Below, in pieces: positions 54,427 through 63,681 of a stretch of DNA of 64,000 nucleotides. How positions within the stretch are numbered: position 1 is the stretch's first letter; each line of letters begins with the position of its first letter. The notes under the pieces are model-generated. The model worked only from the letters and a program-made list of their open reading frames with translations. It was not told the origin of the DNA and did not search any database. This DNA is from Phytophthora sp. 'mugwort' (taxonomy: Eukaryota > Oomycota > Peronosporomycetes > Peronosporales > Peronosporaceae): positions 2,108,001-2,172,000 of the forward strand of contig JAUCEF010000017.1 of assembly GCA_033558025.1 (NCBI GenBank). Reading direction: 5' to 3'. The position numbers and the translations under genes are program-made.

Positions 54427-56057
54427 TTAACTGTTGTGTAGCGGAATCAAGCTATGGATCTTCTCCTTTCTCAATATCATATCTATAGAAACCGATACCA
54501 AAGTAGTCAGATGAGCCGAAACAAGATCTTGAGCGATGAGACCTACCTCTTGGCCTGGACGATTCTCGGATTCGATCCAGTCGTATAAGCACACGTCAAC
54601 GCTATCATAGAGTCTTTTGATACGATGAAGAGGTGCAATCTGAATATTCTTTTTAGGCGTCTGTCTGAGGTCATTGCCATCGCACTGCAAGCAAATAAAA
54701 AAAAATGTACCCTCCAAAGACTGCCGCCACGCTATAGCTAATAGGACCTAGTGCACTCTCCGTTACACTCCACTCTCCGTCCGCAGCATAGACCGTACCC
54801 CCCCCCCCGTTCCAAAACTGACAGAGACTATACCAGGGACGTTTAGCGGCGCTGAAGGCGTTGTCGTTTCTATGCCGAGTCTGCCTCCGGCCGTCAGAAC
54901 CATTTGAGTTGTGTTGAAGTACCGAATCGGAGGTCATTAGCGGTGATATTACCAATCCAGGAGGCGTTCGTTGAAGTCCCCAAGCTACCATTGTGGACTT
55001 ATTTGAATTCCATCGGCGAAAGATTCGATCCCGAAAATCGGTACATCCTGGTGTAGGAGCCGTCAAGATAATCCACACCACTACCACTGATTGCGAAATA
55101 CTTACTCGTTGGGGTATTAATACCGAGCTCGGTCATGGATCCTACAGTCATTATAGCCGCCTGATTACCATATCCTAAAAATCCATTTATACTATCCGAT
55201 ACAGTCAGGCTGCCTGACACGCTCAGAGAAGTCAGTGTACCAACACTCGTAATATTTGGCTGAGAGGCAGTCTGGAGAGTACCTGTTAGCGATGTAGCAG
55301 AAAGCGAGTTAATATTTGAAATATTGGGACTTGATGATATCACTGTCGTTGAACCGATTTGAAGCGATCCGAAGTCGCCAATTGTGCCAGAAGTCTTCGT
55401 AGTACCATTGATGGTAGAAGCTGAGAACCAACTAACACCTGTGAAGTCTTTCGCTGAATTGAGAATTATTGCTTTAGAAACAGTAGCACTGCCCTCTGTT
55501 ATGCCGAGCTAGTACGTCTGATTAAATGTGGTGTAAGCCGATACACCATCCCAAAACTTCAACGATGGTATCTATAAGCCTGTTCCAGCTGTAGCCAGCG
55601 TCAGCGACGGGAGAGTACCCACAGACGTGATTGATGGCTGAGTTGCTGTTTTAATGGTCCCGTAAATGTTGGTAGCAGTGAGCGAGCTGATAGTAGCAAT
55701 AGCGCCTGAGCTGTCAAGTACCAATGCTTTTTCATTAGGGGCTGTACCTGCAATGATGCTCAATATGTAATCAGGAGCAGACGACACGGCGGATCCATTC
55801 ATAATCAGGCTAGTGCAAGATAGTGTTCCAATGCCGCTGATATCTTTGTTAGTACCTGGTACAAGCGCTACACCTTGTGTTGCTGTTCCAGGAGTAATAC
55901 CGGTGAGGTAGGTTAGTCGCTAATCATTCTTGCGAATATATAAAGCCTGCGCATATTCGTATGTTAGATAACCACTAGCGTCTAATGACAGATAGAATTG
56001 AGGATTGTAGATCGGTGATATGAATATTTGCTGAGGATACGAGAAACCAGAACTCAT
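54427..56057 (-). pseudogene. Fibre-like protein with C-terminal S74 (endosialidase-type) intramolecular chaperone domain
   Basis: Minus-strand gene of about 540 codons. The ATG at 56057 begins MSSGFSYPQQIFISPIYNP. The body has beta-rich repeats like phage tail fibres: GTIKTATQPSITSVGTLPSL (about 55650) and GTLQTASQPNITSVGTLTSL (about 55270), with a weaker third. The C-terminus carries the self-cleaving chaperone: SDRRLK at about 54670 (the conserved Ser-Asp cleavage site), then after a one-base slip in an A-run KNIQIAPLHRIKRLYDSV and YDWIESENRPGQEVGLIAQD. In phages this domain trimerises the fibre and cuts itself off. Stops near 55920, 55575, 55510 and 55000, and a C-run at 54800, break the gene. 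Confidence 0.85.
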
Positions 56058-56194
56058 GTCTGTTTTATCTCAATCTATATAGACCCAGCGACTAAAAGAT
56101 GCGACCATAAGCGCTATTCCAGATTTTAGTGCTTCGTTGCCGAAAAAGTTCAAGTCTGCCGGTATGGGCGATATTCCTGCACTGAGCATTAAAA

Positions 56195-56528
56195 AAGTTA
56201 TTTAGAATGGTTGTCCTTGGGCCCTCATCCAGTGGAAAGACAATCTCCGCCTTTTCATTCTCAAGCATTCACCTCATGTGTTTGCCCATCTCACGATTAT
56301 TGCCCGTATCCACATCAATCAAGAACTGTATGAGTACCTCCGCGAGAAGCTTAAAGATTTCATTACTTCTGCTGACCCAGATACCCCCCGAAAGGTGATC
56401 AAGTACGTTATACACCCATGAGCTCTAACAAACCTGAGCTTGTTATCATAGACGACTACAGCAACATACAGAAAAGGGCAAATGCTGTTCATCGACTCTG
56501 TAGAAGGACAGATCAGGTACAATTTTGA
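56195..56528 (+). pseudogene. A32/FtsK-HerA-like genome-packaging ATPase
   Basis: Would pump DNA into capsids. Three frames in order. MVVLGPSSSGKT is the Walker A loop at 56207. FILKHSPHVFAHLTIIARI and ELYEYLREKLKDFI follow in the next frame (56250-56420). KPELVIIDDYSNIQKRANAV, with the Walker B aspartates, is in the third frame (56427-56528, ending at a TGA). The remnant is about 110 residues, so the region after Walker B is short compared with full-length ATPases (about 200-250); the C-terminal part is lost or unreadable. The start is uncertain because sequence before the P-loop is frame-shifted. Confidence 0.8.
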
Positions 56529-56575
56529 TCAGCCGATCCTTTCTGATCACTAATTCCAATTTATCAATTCGAAGT

Positions 56576-57504
56576 ATGCCTACCATCATATACAAAAAAG
56601 AAATGGCTAGCTTTTTGAAAATTGATTCAACTAATCTTCTAGCTGATGGATATAACTCGCCGTGGAACTATCAGTTTTCTGGATCCGCAGCTGATTTTCA
56701 TGATGTTGTTTGCGCCGTACAATCGATAACGATGTACAACAGTGAGTATAACATCGATGCTATACAATTCCAAAACACAGGCCTGAAACTTGAAATACCA
56801 ACGGCTGCTACTACCTCTATCCTTAGTTTAAATCTCGCTGATGGTATTTACTCCTATGAAGATCTTGATCGTACCATACAAAGCGCCTTGGTCAATGCTG
56901 GAGCATATTTAATTGATGGATCTGGGAATAACGTATTTATATTAAAATTAGTGAGAACAGCGTATATTACGAGTGTCAGGTCGATTTCTCCTCGACTCCT
57001 TTAAGTCTTCCAGCTGGCTACCCGAGACCTTCTACTGGTCTATATTTCGCTGGTGGTTCTGGATTGCCTACTACTACTCGCGTCCCTCGGCTTATCATCG
57101 ATAATGTCGATTTTGGGAGAGTAATCGGTCTGACTGTAGATACATATCCTGCTGCCTCAGCGATAGTTGCTAGCGCCCAACTGTCAAATATCATTCCACA
57201 AATACATCCTACAAGCTCATACATAGTTCGTTGCGATTTAATCGAAAACGAGTACGTTGCGTCTGGTGATATTGCCGGCGCATTTCATAGAGGTGATGCT
57301 CAAATCGGTCAATTAATCTCATGTAAGCCGTCTCAGTACACCTGGATGAATTGTCACGATGGGTCTCGCTCTACAATTACAATCTCTATTTACAGCCAGA
57401 ACGATAAGAAGGTAATCTTTCGTGATACTTCTGTTCCGATCATGCTCTTGCTGAGACCAAAAAGTAGGATGGTCTCTGCACATCTTTTTATCATTATAAT
57501 CTAA
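56576..57504 (+). pseudogene. Minor capsid protein (penton-like, single jelly-roll)
   Basis: About 308 codons with one clear frameshift at about 56955. The ATG at 56576 begins MPTIIYKKEMASFLKIDS. Alternating beta-strand sequence follows: HDVVCAVQSITMYNSEYNID, ENSVYYECQVDFSS after the shift, then IIPQIHPTSSYIVRCDLIEN and a final strand segment PSQYTWMNCHDGSRSTITIS. The overall pattern and the position between ATPase and protease/major capsid fit the Polinton minor capsid protein. Identification rests on pattern and context, not on a short catalytic motif. Confidence 0.75.
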
Positions 57505-57857
57505 TCGAGCCTGTAACAATAGGTTTCGAGCCCCCCCCAGTCTTCTTCATAGACCGTAGTCTAGCCATATGATCTCGGGCTTCTTGCGATCCTTCACAAA
57601 TTCCTTTTCTTGACAATACCGATACCATAGCGACGATGGACTTCACCACGAAGAGATCTAATTAAATCTCCGTGTTCAGACTTAGTAGTCTTGGTAAGGA
57701 GAAAATTCTCTCCAGCATCGACTACATCAGTTAAAATACCCTTGCGCTTCGTGTAAGCGAGGGCGCGTTTGGCTCCTTTTCTAACATCAGACATGGTCAG
57801 ACGTCCTCTAAGATCATTAGTATCACTATCGCTATCATAAATTCCGATACCCGTCAT
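57494..57857 (-). pseudogene. Small basic protein, putative core/cement protein
   Basis: Starts at ATG 57857, overlapping the stop of the pVI-like gene (ATGA). The first 87 residues are open: SDVRKGAKRALAYTKRKGIL, TKTTKSEHGDLIRSLRGEVH and RRYGIGIVKKR. A shift at about 57595 leads to QEARDHMARLRSMKKTGGG and a stop near 57494, just overlapping the 3' end of the minor capsid gene on the other strand. Lys/Arg-rich; a DNA- or capsid-associated role is inferred from charge and position only. Confidence 0.5.
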
Positions 57858-58264
57858 AATCGGATAGCAGCTCTGGCTGAGATGGCTGCGGTTGGTTGAC
57901 CAGCATACGTTGCAAGTGCGGGGACAGCTACATCAGCAACTCGAGACAAAATGCCCGAGTCCTTTGCAAATTTGAAAGCAGATTTAATACCTCCCCAAAT
58001 TTCCCCCAGATACTCGCTCCTTGCATACCTCCACCTTGCATGTGCATGAATAGATAGCCTATCTCTTTTTTCGTAATGGCTAACCGAGTTCCTTTATCAG
58101 AGTTACGAGCTCGAAGAGCCTTCGCATATGATTCAGGATGAAGATGGAGCGTAGCACCAGCATCATTTAACTCATCCTTACTCAATGATAGAGTGCCTGT
58201 CTTGAATGCTCTCTTGAGCTTTTGTCTCTGGGATAGACTCTGAAACTGCTAACTCTTTGAACAT
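57854..58264 (-). pseudogene. pVI-like minor virion protein precursor with adenain-type cleavage motif
   Basis: About 136 codons from ATG 58264 (MFKELAVSES), with shifts at about 58225 and 58005. The N-terminal part is helical and basic (QRQKLKRAFKTGTLSLSKDE, then DAGATLHLHPESYAKALRAR). A Gly-rich linker HMQGGGMQGASIWG follows: MQGG-G fits the adenovirus protease consensus (M/I/L)-x-G-G/x-G. After it come amphipathic segments with Trp/Gly (IWGGIKSAFKFAKDSGIL). Adenovirus pVI has the same plan: a small membrane-active internal capsid protein released by the viral protease. Assignment is by architecture and neighbouring protease, so inference. Confidence 0.6.
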
Positions 58265-58690
58265 CTTGTTTATATTATTTGTATAAGAGAAAAAACTGAT
58301 TTTATTTAAAGAATAGTTAATGTTTAAGTCCGTAAATATATCTAGTAGATTCATCTTATTCTTCTGTCGACAGTACAACCAGAGCATACACCATATTCCC
58401 ACAATAGTCCCCGTATGTACCTTAGTATTGTTTAGGGTTGTATTTTCAAGCCCATACTTGGTAGGACTTGCCTCACACATACTATCAAAGTATTCACCGT
58501 TATAAACACAGGTCCAGTGTCCTACATCACGGTTAGGGGGTCTTAATAAAACTAGATAGGTACCTTTCTTTGGGATTGGTTTCGTTATTTCGTGTGATCT
58601 ATATATATTATCCAGATGTACTCCTATTCAATCTGCAAGCTCAATCAGATCTTGATCGCTGGTGATAATTTCCTCAAACTATAATAGAAA
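58265..58690 (-). pseudogene. Adenain-like cysteine protease (Maverick PRO)
   Basis: Processes virion precursors in related viruses. On the minus strand, a stop-containing N-terminal part (FEEIITSDQDLIELAD, stop, then GVHLDNIYRSHE) leads into KGTYLVLLRPPNRDVGHWTC with the catalytic His. Next is NGEYFDSMCEASPTKYGLE with the catalytic Asp, then GTIVGIWCMLWLYCRQ. In active adenain-like enzymes the catalytic Cys is the C of a CG pair at the start of this last segment; here the residue before Gly is Val, so the nucleophile seems lost. Stop at about 58600. It lies just upstream of the pVI-like gene on the same strand and is divergent from the major capsid gene. Confidence 0.82.
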
Positions 58691-58706
58691 CCATATAGAT
58701 TCAACA

Positions 58707-60447
58707 ATGAGTGAAACTCAACTATCCGATCAGTATTTATACTAGAGCTCGCTCCAAAGCGACCCGGAGATCAAAGTATCTTCCAGTAAGCGCGTACCAT
58801 TTGTAATCGATCTTAATCAAGGATCTTACCAGAATGGTGTTATAACTTCGATGCTACAGCCCAGCTGAATGGAAGTGAAAGATTTGCTTGCCTTCGCGAT
58901 GCATACGTCATGCTTCCACACAAGATATCAATGAAGAACAGTACTACTGCCCAGACTGCTGCCAATCGTTTCTGCTCCACGCTCAAGTGCGGTAACTGGA
59001 ATGTCATCGATAGCTTGTCGCTTGAACTTAATGGCAAGACCGTTGTTAGTATGTCGGGCTACAAGCTATTTTAGAACAACATTTGCGCTCAGACTAGCTA
59101 TAGTCCTCAGTACGTTGAAAGCATGGTGCGGAGTCGTTTCTTTACCCGGACGCTGCTCAGTCAGCTTTGTATAGTTCTGCTACAAGTTCGACAACGGGAG
59201 ATGGTTATACTAACACTACTGCATTCTCTTCCTCATTCGCTACTACTGGCCCCTTTGGTGGTGCTTCTATCGTCAACGATGGTCTTGTGAAGCGTCTGTT
59301 ATCAAACCCTCCTAACGCGGACTCTGATTTCTACGTCGTGGCCTTCGCTCGGTAGAGCTGCAGCTTCTACCACAATATCAAATCAATTGGCGCGTGGTGC
59401 CTTTTGTAGCTGGTGCCGCTACTGCTAACGCAATCATGAGAACGTGGAACTACATGCTAAAGGTTAAGCTAACAGACCTCCACCCCATCTTTAAGGAACT
59501 AGACCTCATGGCCAATCCGCAAATCCGTCTCCGTTTCCGTGTCAATCAGGGTACTTCTACTATTGCTGTCGATGCTTCGAAGGGTATGTCACTGCCAGCA
59601 GTACTCTTGCCTCTGGCAATACATGTCCAATTATGGTTTATGCTTCTTCCACTGGAAAATCCGATGGCTGGAGTTCTTGCCGCTGCCGGGTTCAGTATTG
59701 CTTGGGTGCTGTTGTCAATCCTTGAGCCTACTGTTGATGGTATCTACATGCCTTTTACCACTTCTCGTTTATAGGTTCCGCTTGTACATCTTGAGAATCC
59801 TCAGGCTATCATCTCAAAGCCAGTTAAGAAGGTTCGATTTAATGATTGCTATGCACAATGGTTCTATCGGCGTGCTGGTATTGATAAGCAGGGAACTCAG
59901 CTCAGTGCGTCATTCGATCTACAACTATCCGCTTCTATCAAGAATACCAAGTATGGCATTCTGATTCCTTTTGCTGAGCAGCTGGAAGCTTTGCCTCTGC
60001 TGCTGTTCAAGAGTTCCGATGTCCTTTTGATTCAGCTCCTTGGACTCTCCACCCCGGTCCAGTATTAGAAACTTTAACGTTCGTATCGGTTCCCAGCAGA
60101 CCTTTGGTATCAGCCATGATTACGATTTCCACCACTTCACTAATGAGGTAGCTAAAATCGCTTCGATCAATGGTGATCTCACTACTGAGCTGGTAAATGG
60201 GTTTCTAGACTACCAGACGGGGTCTCTAACGAACCGTCTGCTCATTGCTGACGTTAGTCGCCTAACAGAGCGTGAAGTACCCCAAGCGATTAAGATCCAA
60301 GGAACAAACGCAGGATGCCAGGGAGCAAATATGCTGGTGATTGTGGTGAGCGAGCAGGAGCTGACTTTTGATCGTCTTACAGGTGAAGTGATCGATTTTA
60401 CTACCGCATTGACTTTGGATATCATTTCGTCGAGAGAAAAAAAATAA
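58707..60447 (+). pseudogene. Major capsid protein (double jelly-roll, hexon-like)
   Basis: About 580 codons, the size expected for the Polinton major capsid protein. The ATG at 58707 begins MSETQLSDQYLY then a stop. QGSYQNGVI leads by a frameshift to NFDATAQLNGSERFACLRDA and VIDSLSLELNGKTVVSMSGY, the conserved N-terminal strands. The middle has TTGPFGGASIVNDGLVKRLL and LKVKLTDLHPIFKELDLMAN. The C-terminus is intact: RIGSQQTFGISHDYDFHHFT, LIADVSRLTEREVPQAIKIQ and GANMLVIVVSEQELTFDRLT. At least six stops or frameshifts. The last gene of the capsid module before the right inverted repeat. Confidence 0.88.
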
Positions 60448-60508
60448 GATCAGCTTGTGAGGGCATCCATAATTCTGTCGGAGCTTAAGTAAAATAAACT
60501 TTGTTATC

Positions 60509-60793
60509 CTAGTTTAGTTCTGCTAAAAGCTTAGGGCACTTATCAATTACGAATTGACTCCTCGAAGCCATAAATATAATTGGGATCAGTTCGACTAACT
60601 TGTTTGAGAGACTTACCTCGGTATTCCCCCACGTCATCATATATGAATTATCATCAGTGAGAAATTTGGAGTGTAGGAATATTTTAATATCCTCTCCAAT
60701 ATTTAAACCCATCGACAATAACCAGGATCAGAAGAATATACTTCCTCGATCGGGCTTGTTCTTGTATTTTCCAAAAGTAAATTCGTTCGACAT
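60509..60793 (-). pseudogene. Small ORF at the right end of the Maverick
   Basis: 95 codons from ATG 60793 (MSNEFTFGKYKNKPDRGSIF), with one in-frame TGA at about 60731. The rest is MMTWGNTEVSLSNKLVELIP and SQFVIDKCPKLLAELN. Downstream it stops at 60509, convergent with the capsid gene. The FxFGKYK start resembles small exonuclease-fold or accessory proteins, but too little remains to assign one. Confidence 0.45.
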
Positions 60794-60903
60794 GTTTTCA
60801 GTTGGATGTATCTATATACATAGCCCCTATCTTTTGTTGAGATAATTCTAATTAATTTAATTGATCGCGGAGTTTATCAATTTTTTCTTTGACTCGATGT
60901 TGA

Positions 60904-61092
60904 TGATCTATATTTTATGAGACAACGTGTAACGTATTGAGTTTATCCTTGTGTTCTAACCCTCGAATCGTTGCGTCGTCGAAAACAACAGCTGGATATT
61001 AGAAACGTTTAGAAACACTGTCGATACCGAATTAAGGTAAGATATAGCAAAAATTAAAAAAACGTACACGTAATGTTCTAGAAGTTACTACT
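60904..61092 (-). repeat. Maverick terminal inverted repeat, right
   Basis: 189 bp, the reverse complement of 42213-42401 with about six substitutions. It ends ...GAAGTTACTACT at 61092. Confidence 0.95.
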
Positions 61093-61098
61093 TTTGCT
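61093..61098. repeat. Target-site duplication, right copy (TTTGCT)
   Basis: Identical to 42207-42212; immediately follows the right inverted repeat. Confidence 0.95.
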
Positions 61099-61166
61099 CT
61101 GTTTGCGCTCAACTTCAACTTGACACAGCATCTTCAAGAGCGCTTTTCAAATTGAGTTTCAATATA

Positions 61167-63524
61167 ATGCCAAATCTGATTCCTACAGTATTAGAGCGCC
61201 ATAACGCCATGGGCACCGAGTGGGCGGCTTCGGACGAGGAGAACCACTGGCGCCGCACGTTCTGCCAGGTGCCATTCAGCGCCATCTACGAGCATGCGGA
61301 CAAGGGCAAGCGCAGTCTGCAGGGGCTAGTGGCCTTCTTCCGGCGCAAAGCAGAGGCGGAGCGAGGCGCGAGTGAGCAGCTCCGGGAGCTCCTGCTGGAC
61401 GAGATCGGCGCACAGGAGGAGCCCGGGACGGGGATTCGTCGCGCACTACTGGAGCTCAAGGCTTTCGTGGACGCCAGTTGCAGACAGCAGCTGCTGATGG
61501 CGCAGGTGCTGGACGAGCAGGTGGCAGAGCCGCTGGAGTCGCTCAAGGACGCGTCGGAGATGTACATCCAGACGTTGCAGGGCGAGATCCTGAACGCCAA
61601 TAATGAGTACGAAGACGCTGCTGCTGCCCATAGAGAGGCAGCCAGTAGACTGGACAAAGCCACGATGGAGTTGCGCGAAGCCAAGGACAGACAGAGACTC
61701 GCACTACATGTACGCAACTAAACGTATTGCGAGGTAAGATTTATGGTCTGATAACGAGAGTTTTGTGCAGGGTATTGGTGTGCCGGAGTTTGAGTTGCAG
61801 CGACTGGCTGCTCGAGTGACGAGGTGTGAAGAGGAGCAGGCTCACGCGATGATGGTCCGTGCACGGGCAAAGACGACACTGTACAACCGGATTATTTCAA
61901 GAGATGAGATGACTATGGCTGTGAGTGTGGCGTACCAGAAGGCGGAGGAAGAGAGACTGGATCAGCTTAACGCGAGCTTGCACCGGTTTCTCCATGTGGA
62001 GAAGGAGCGGCTGCAGGTTTCGCAGCAAATGCTGGCGTCACTTGAGACCCACGTGCAGAGTTTGAGTCGTGCAGAGGATATTCAACTGCTCATTCATAAT
62101 CAACGCGATCCAGACAACATGCACTTTCAGGGCAAGGCGTTGGCGTTGCTGGATTGGCAGTGGAATAAGACGCACGCAGACCGTGCGACAGCTACTCGAC
62201 GACACCCGATTAGTCTGCTGGAGCGTCGTAGCAGCATAGAGGATGGCCCATTCGCGTCACCAACTTCATCATCGGCTTCGACGACGACGTCATCTTCTTC
62301 GAGACGGGGGACTGGTATGCATGCCACCTTGATGGCGTCTGTGGCTCCGTTAGACAGTCCACACACTGTTCTTACCCAGACACCGTTGAGTGCTGCGCTT
62401 CACCAATATTTTGCAGATGATGAAGAGCACGATGATACAAGAGAGGAGTTCCCACGACCTCCGTCTAATGTTGAGAGCGGTGAGCCTGTTCCAACACCGC
62501 AAGTATCTAACAGTCAAGAGAAGACGCCAGCTGAGGTTCTTGTGCGCGAGACGTGCAAGACAGCAGAGGGTCGGGCGCTGTTCGTAAAATGCTTGAACCG
62601 GCAGCGCAGCCTCGAGACCAAAGTAAAGGATCAAGCGAGTTTTGAAGCTCTCGTAGCTTGCTTCAATGCGTTCCTGGGCGAATGTGTCCGTGAAGATGAT
62701 ATCAAGGCAGCAAAAACTGCAATGATCTTGGCGGAGACGTTTTATTATCCCAAGACTCAGCAGCAAGAGGCTCGGCCAGGTTTGAATCAAGACAAACGAG
62801 CCCCCAACGAGTCTCCACGAAATGGTTGTACTCACGCAGGGGACGACGACGCTGACGACTTGAGACGACGGCGGTCGTCACTGTGTGCAGACTGTAGAGA
62901 TTACACCGAGCGTACAAGTGAGGAGCTGCTCCAGTATGTGGATGAAGCGCATCCTTTGCTTCACGGCGGAGGAATTGGGCGCGGTGCCACACGAACATAT
63001 CTGCAAGAGGAAGTCAAAAAGCATTCCATTTGGAAAACACCTTCGGTAAGTGGCAGGTTAAACATCTCCAGCTTCAAACCGGTCTTCTAACGTTTTACTG
63101 TTGCTTGTACACAAAATAGTTCTGGGAAAAAGCTCTTTTGTTGGCAATCGGCGAGGAGCTTCAGCGCACACCGCAGCCATGTCCTTGGGAAGAACTCCCG
63201 AGCAGTGTGCCAAAGCACGATGGTACGTCTTTATTTTTCGCCAAGTTTATGGCGAAGCAGCTACAAATAACCAGTAACGGAGCGTGGCTTCGTGTTGCGC
63301 ATGACGCGATAGGTCTACCGTCGCGCGAAGAGGCTGTGTGTCGCGTGCACAATATCGTGTTCGGCCAGCTGGGCTCGTTCACGTTGAGTATGCTCGAGTT
63401 CGAGGTACCGCTCGCGCACATCGAGTCGTTTGTGGAAACCATGTGCGATGCACATGAACTGACTGAAGACCAGCGCTTCCTGCTGCGTAAGAACTTGCAG
63501 GAAATTTTCGCGACTCTGCGGTGA
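61167..63524 (+). CDS. F-BAR/FCH-like protein with C-terminal SBF2-like domain (three exons)
   Basis: Probable membrane-trafficking or cytoskeletal adaptor (inference). Exons 61167-61709, 61771-63045 and 63120-63524; introns of 61 and 74 bp with GT-AG ends; joins in phase, 740 residues. Residues 20-330 form a long alpha-helical, coiled-coil region that opens with an FCH-like stretch (AIYEHADKGKRSLQGLVAFF, then RGASEQLREL), as in F-BAR proteins. A Ser/Thr-rich linker follows (about 355-440). The C-terminal part has SBF2/KIAA0513-type features: ALFVKCLNRQRSLETKV, DIKAAKTAMILAETFYYP, and HSIWKTPSFWEKALLLAIGE across intron 2. The Maverick ends only 69 bases before this ATG, so promoter or 5' UTR may be affected. 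Domain calls are by eye. Confidence 0.8.
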
Positions 63525-63681
63525 CGGCAACGTTGTTGCGTTTCAGTCTGAAATTCAGAGATGCAGTCCATCTACAGGTTGAAGTGAGGTAACAGTGTTC
63601 TGTACAGTTGGTATTGATTACCATTCATTTGGGTGTTTAGTTGTGTGTTACGAAAGACCCTTTGCCGCTTTGTCGCCTGAT

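Larger units (their letters stand above)
42213..61092 (+). mobile_element. Maverick/Polinton element (endogenous adenovirus-like provirus), 18,880 bp, inactive
   Basis: The limits are exact: 189-bp inverted repeats at both ends and a perfect 6-bp direct duplication outside them. Gene content is the Polinton set: protein-primed DNA polymerase B, RVE integrase with chromodomain, A32-like packaging ATPase, adenain-like protease, minor capsid protein and double jelly-roll major capsid protein. A pVI-like precursor and a fibre-like S74 protein are added. Replication and integration genes lie left, morphogenesis genes right. Nearly every recognised element gene has frameshifts or stops, so it cannot move or form particles by itself. 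Base composition (AT-rich, third positions mixed) contrasts with the GC-rich host genes. A Tc1-like element is nested at 43677-45207. Confidence 0.95.

Noticed and set aside
54800..54810. Run of C inside the fibre gene as a possible sequencing error
   Set aside because: It could be an error, but other breaks in the same gene are not in homopolymers, so the gene is broken in any case.
42213..61092. Contamination by a free virus or assembly chimera
   Set aside because: The exact 6-bp target duplication and host genes on both sides show a true integration.
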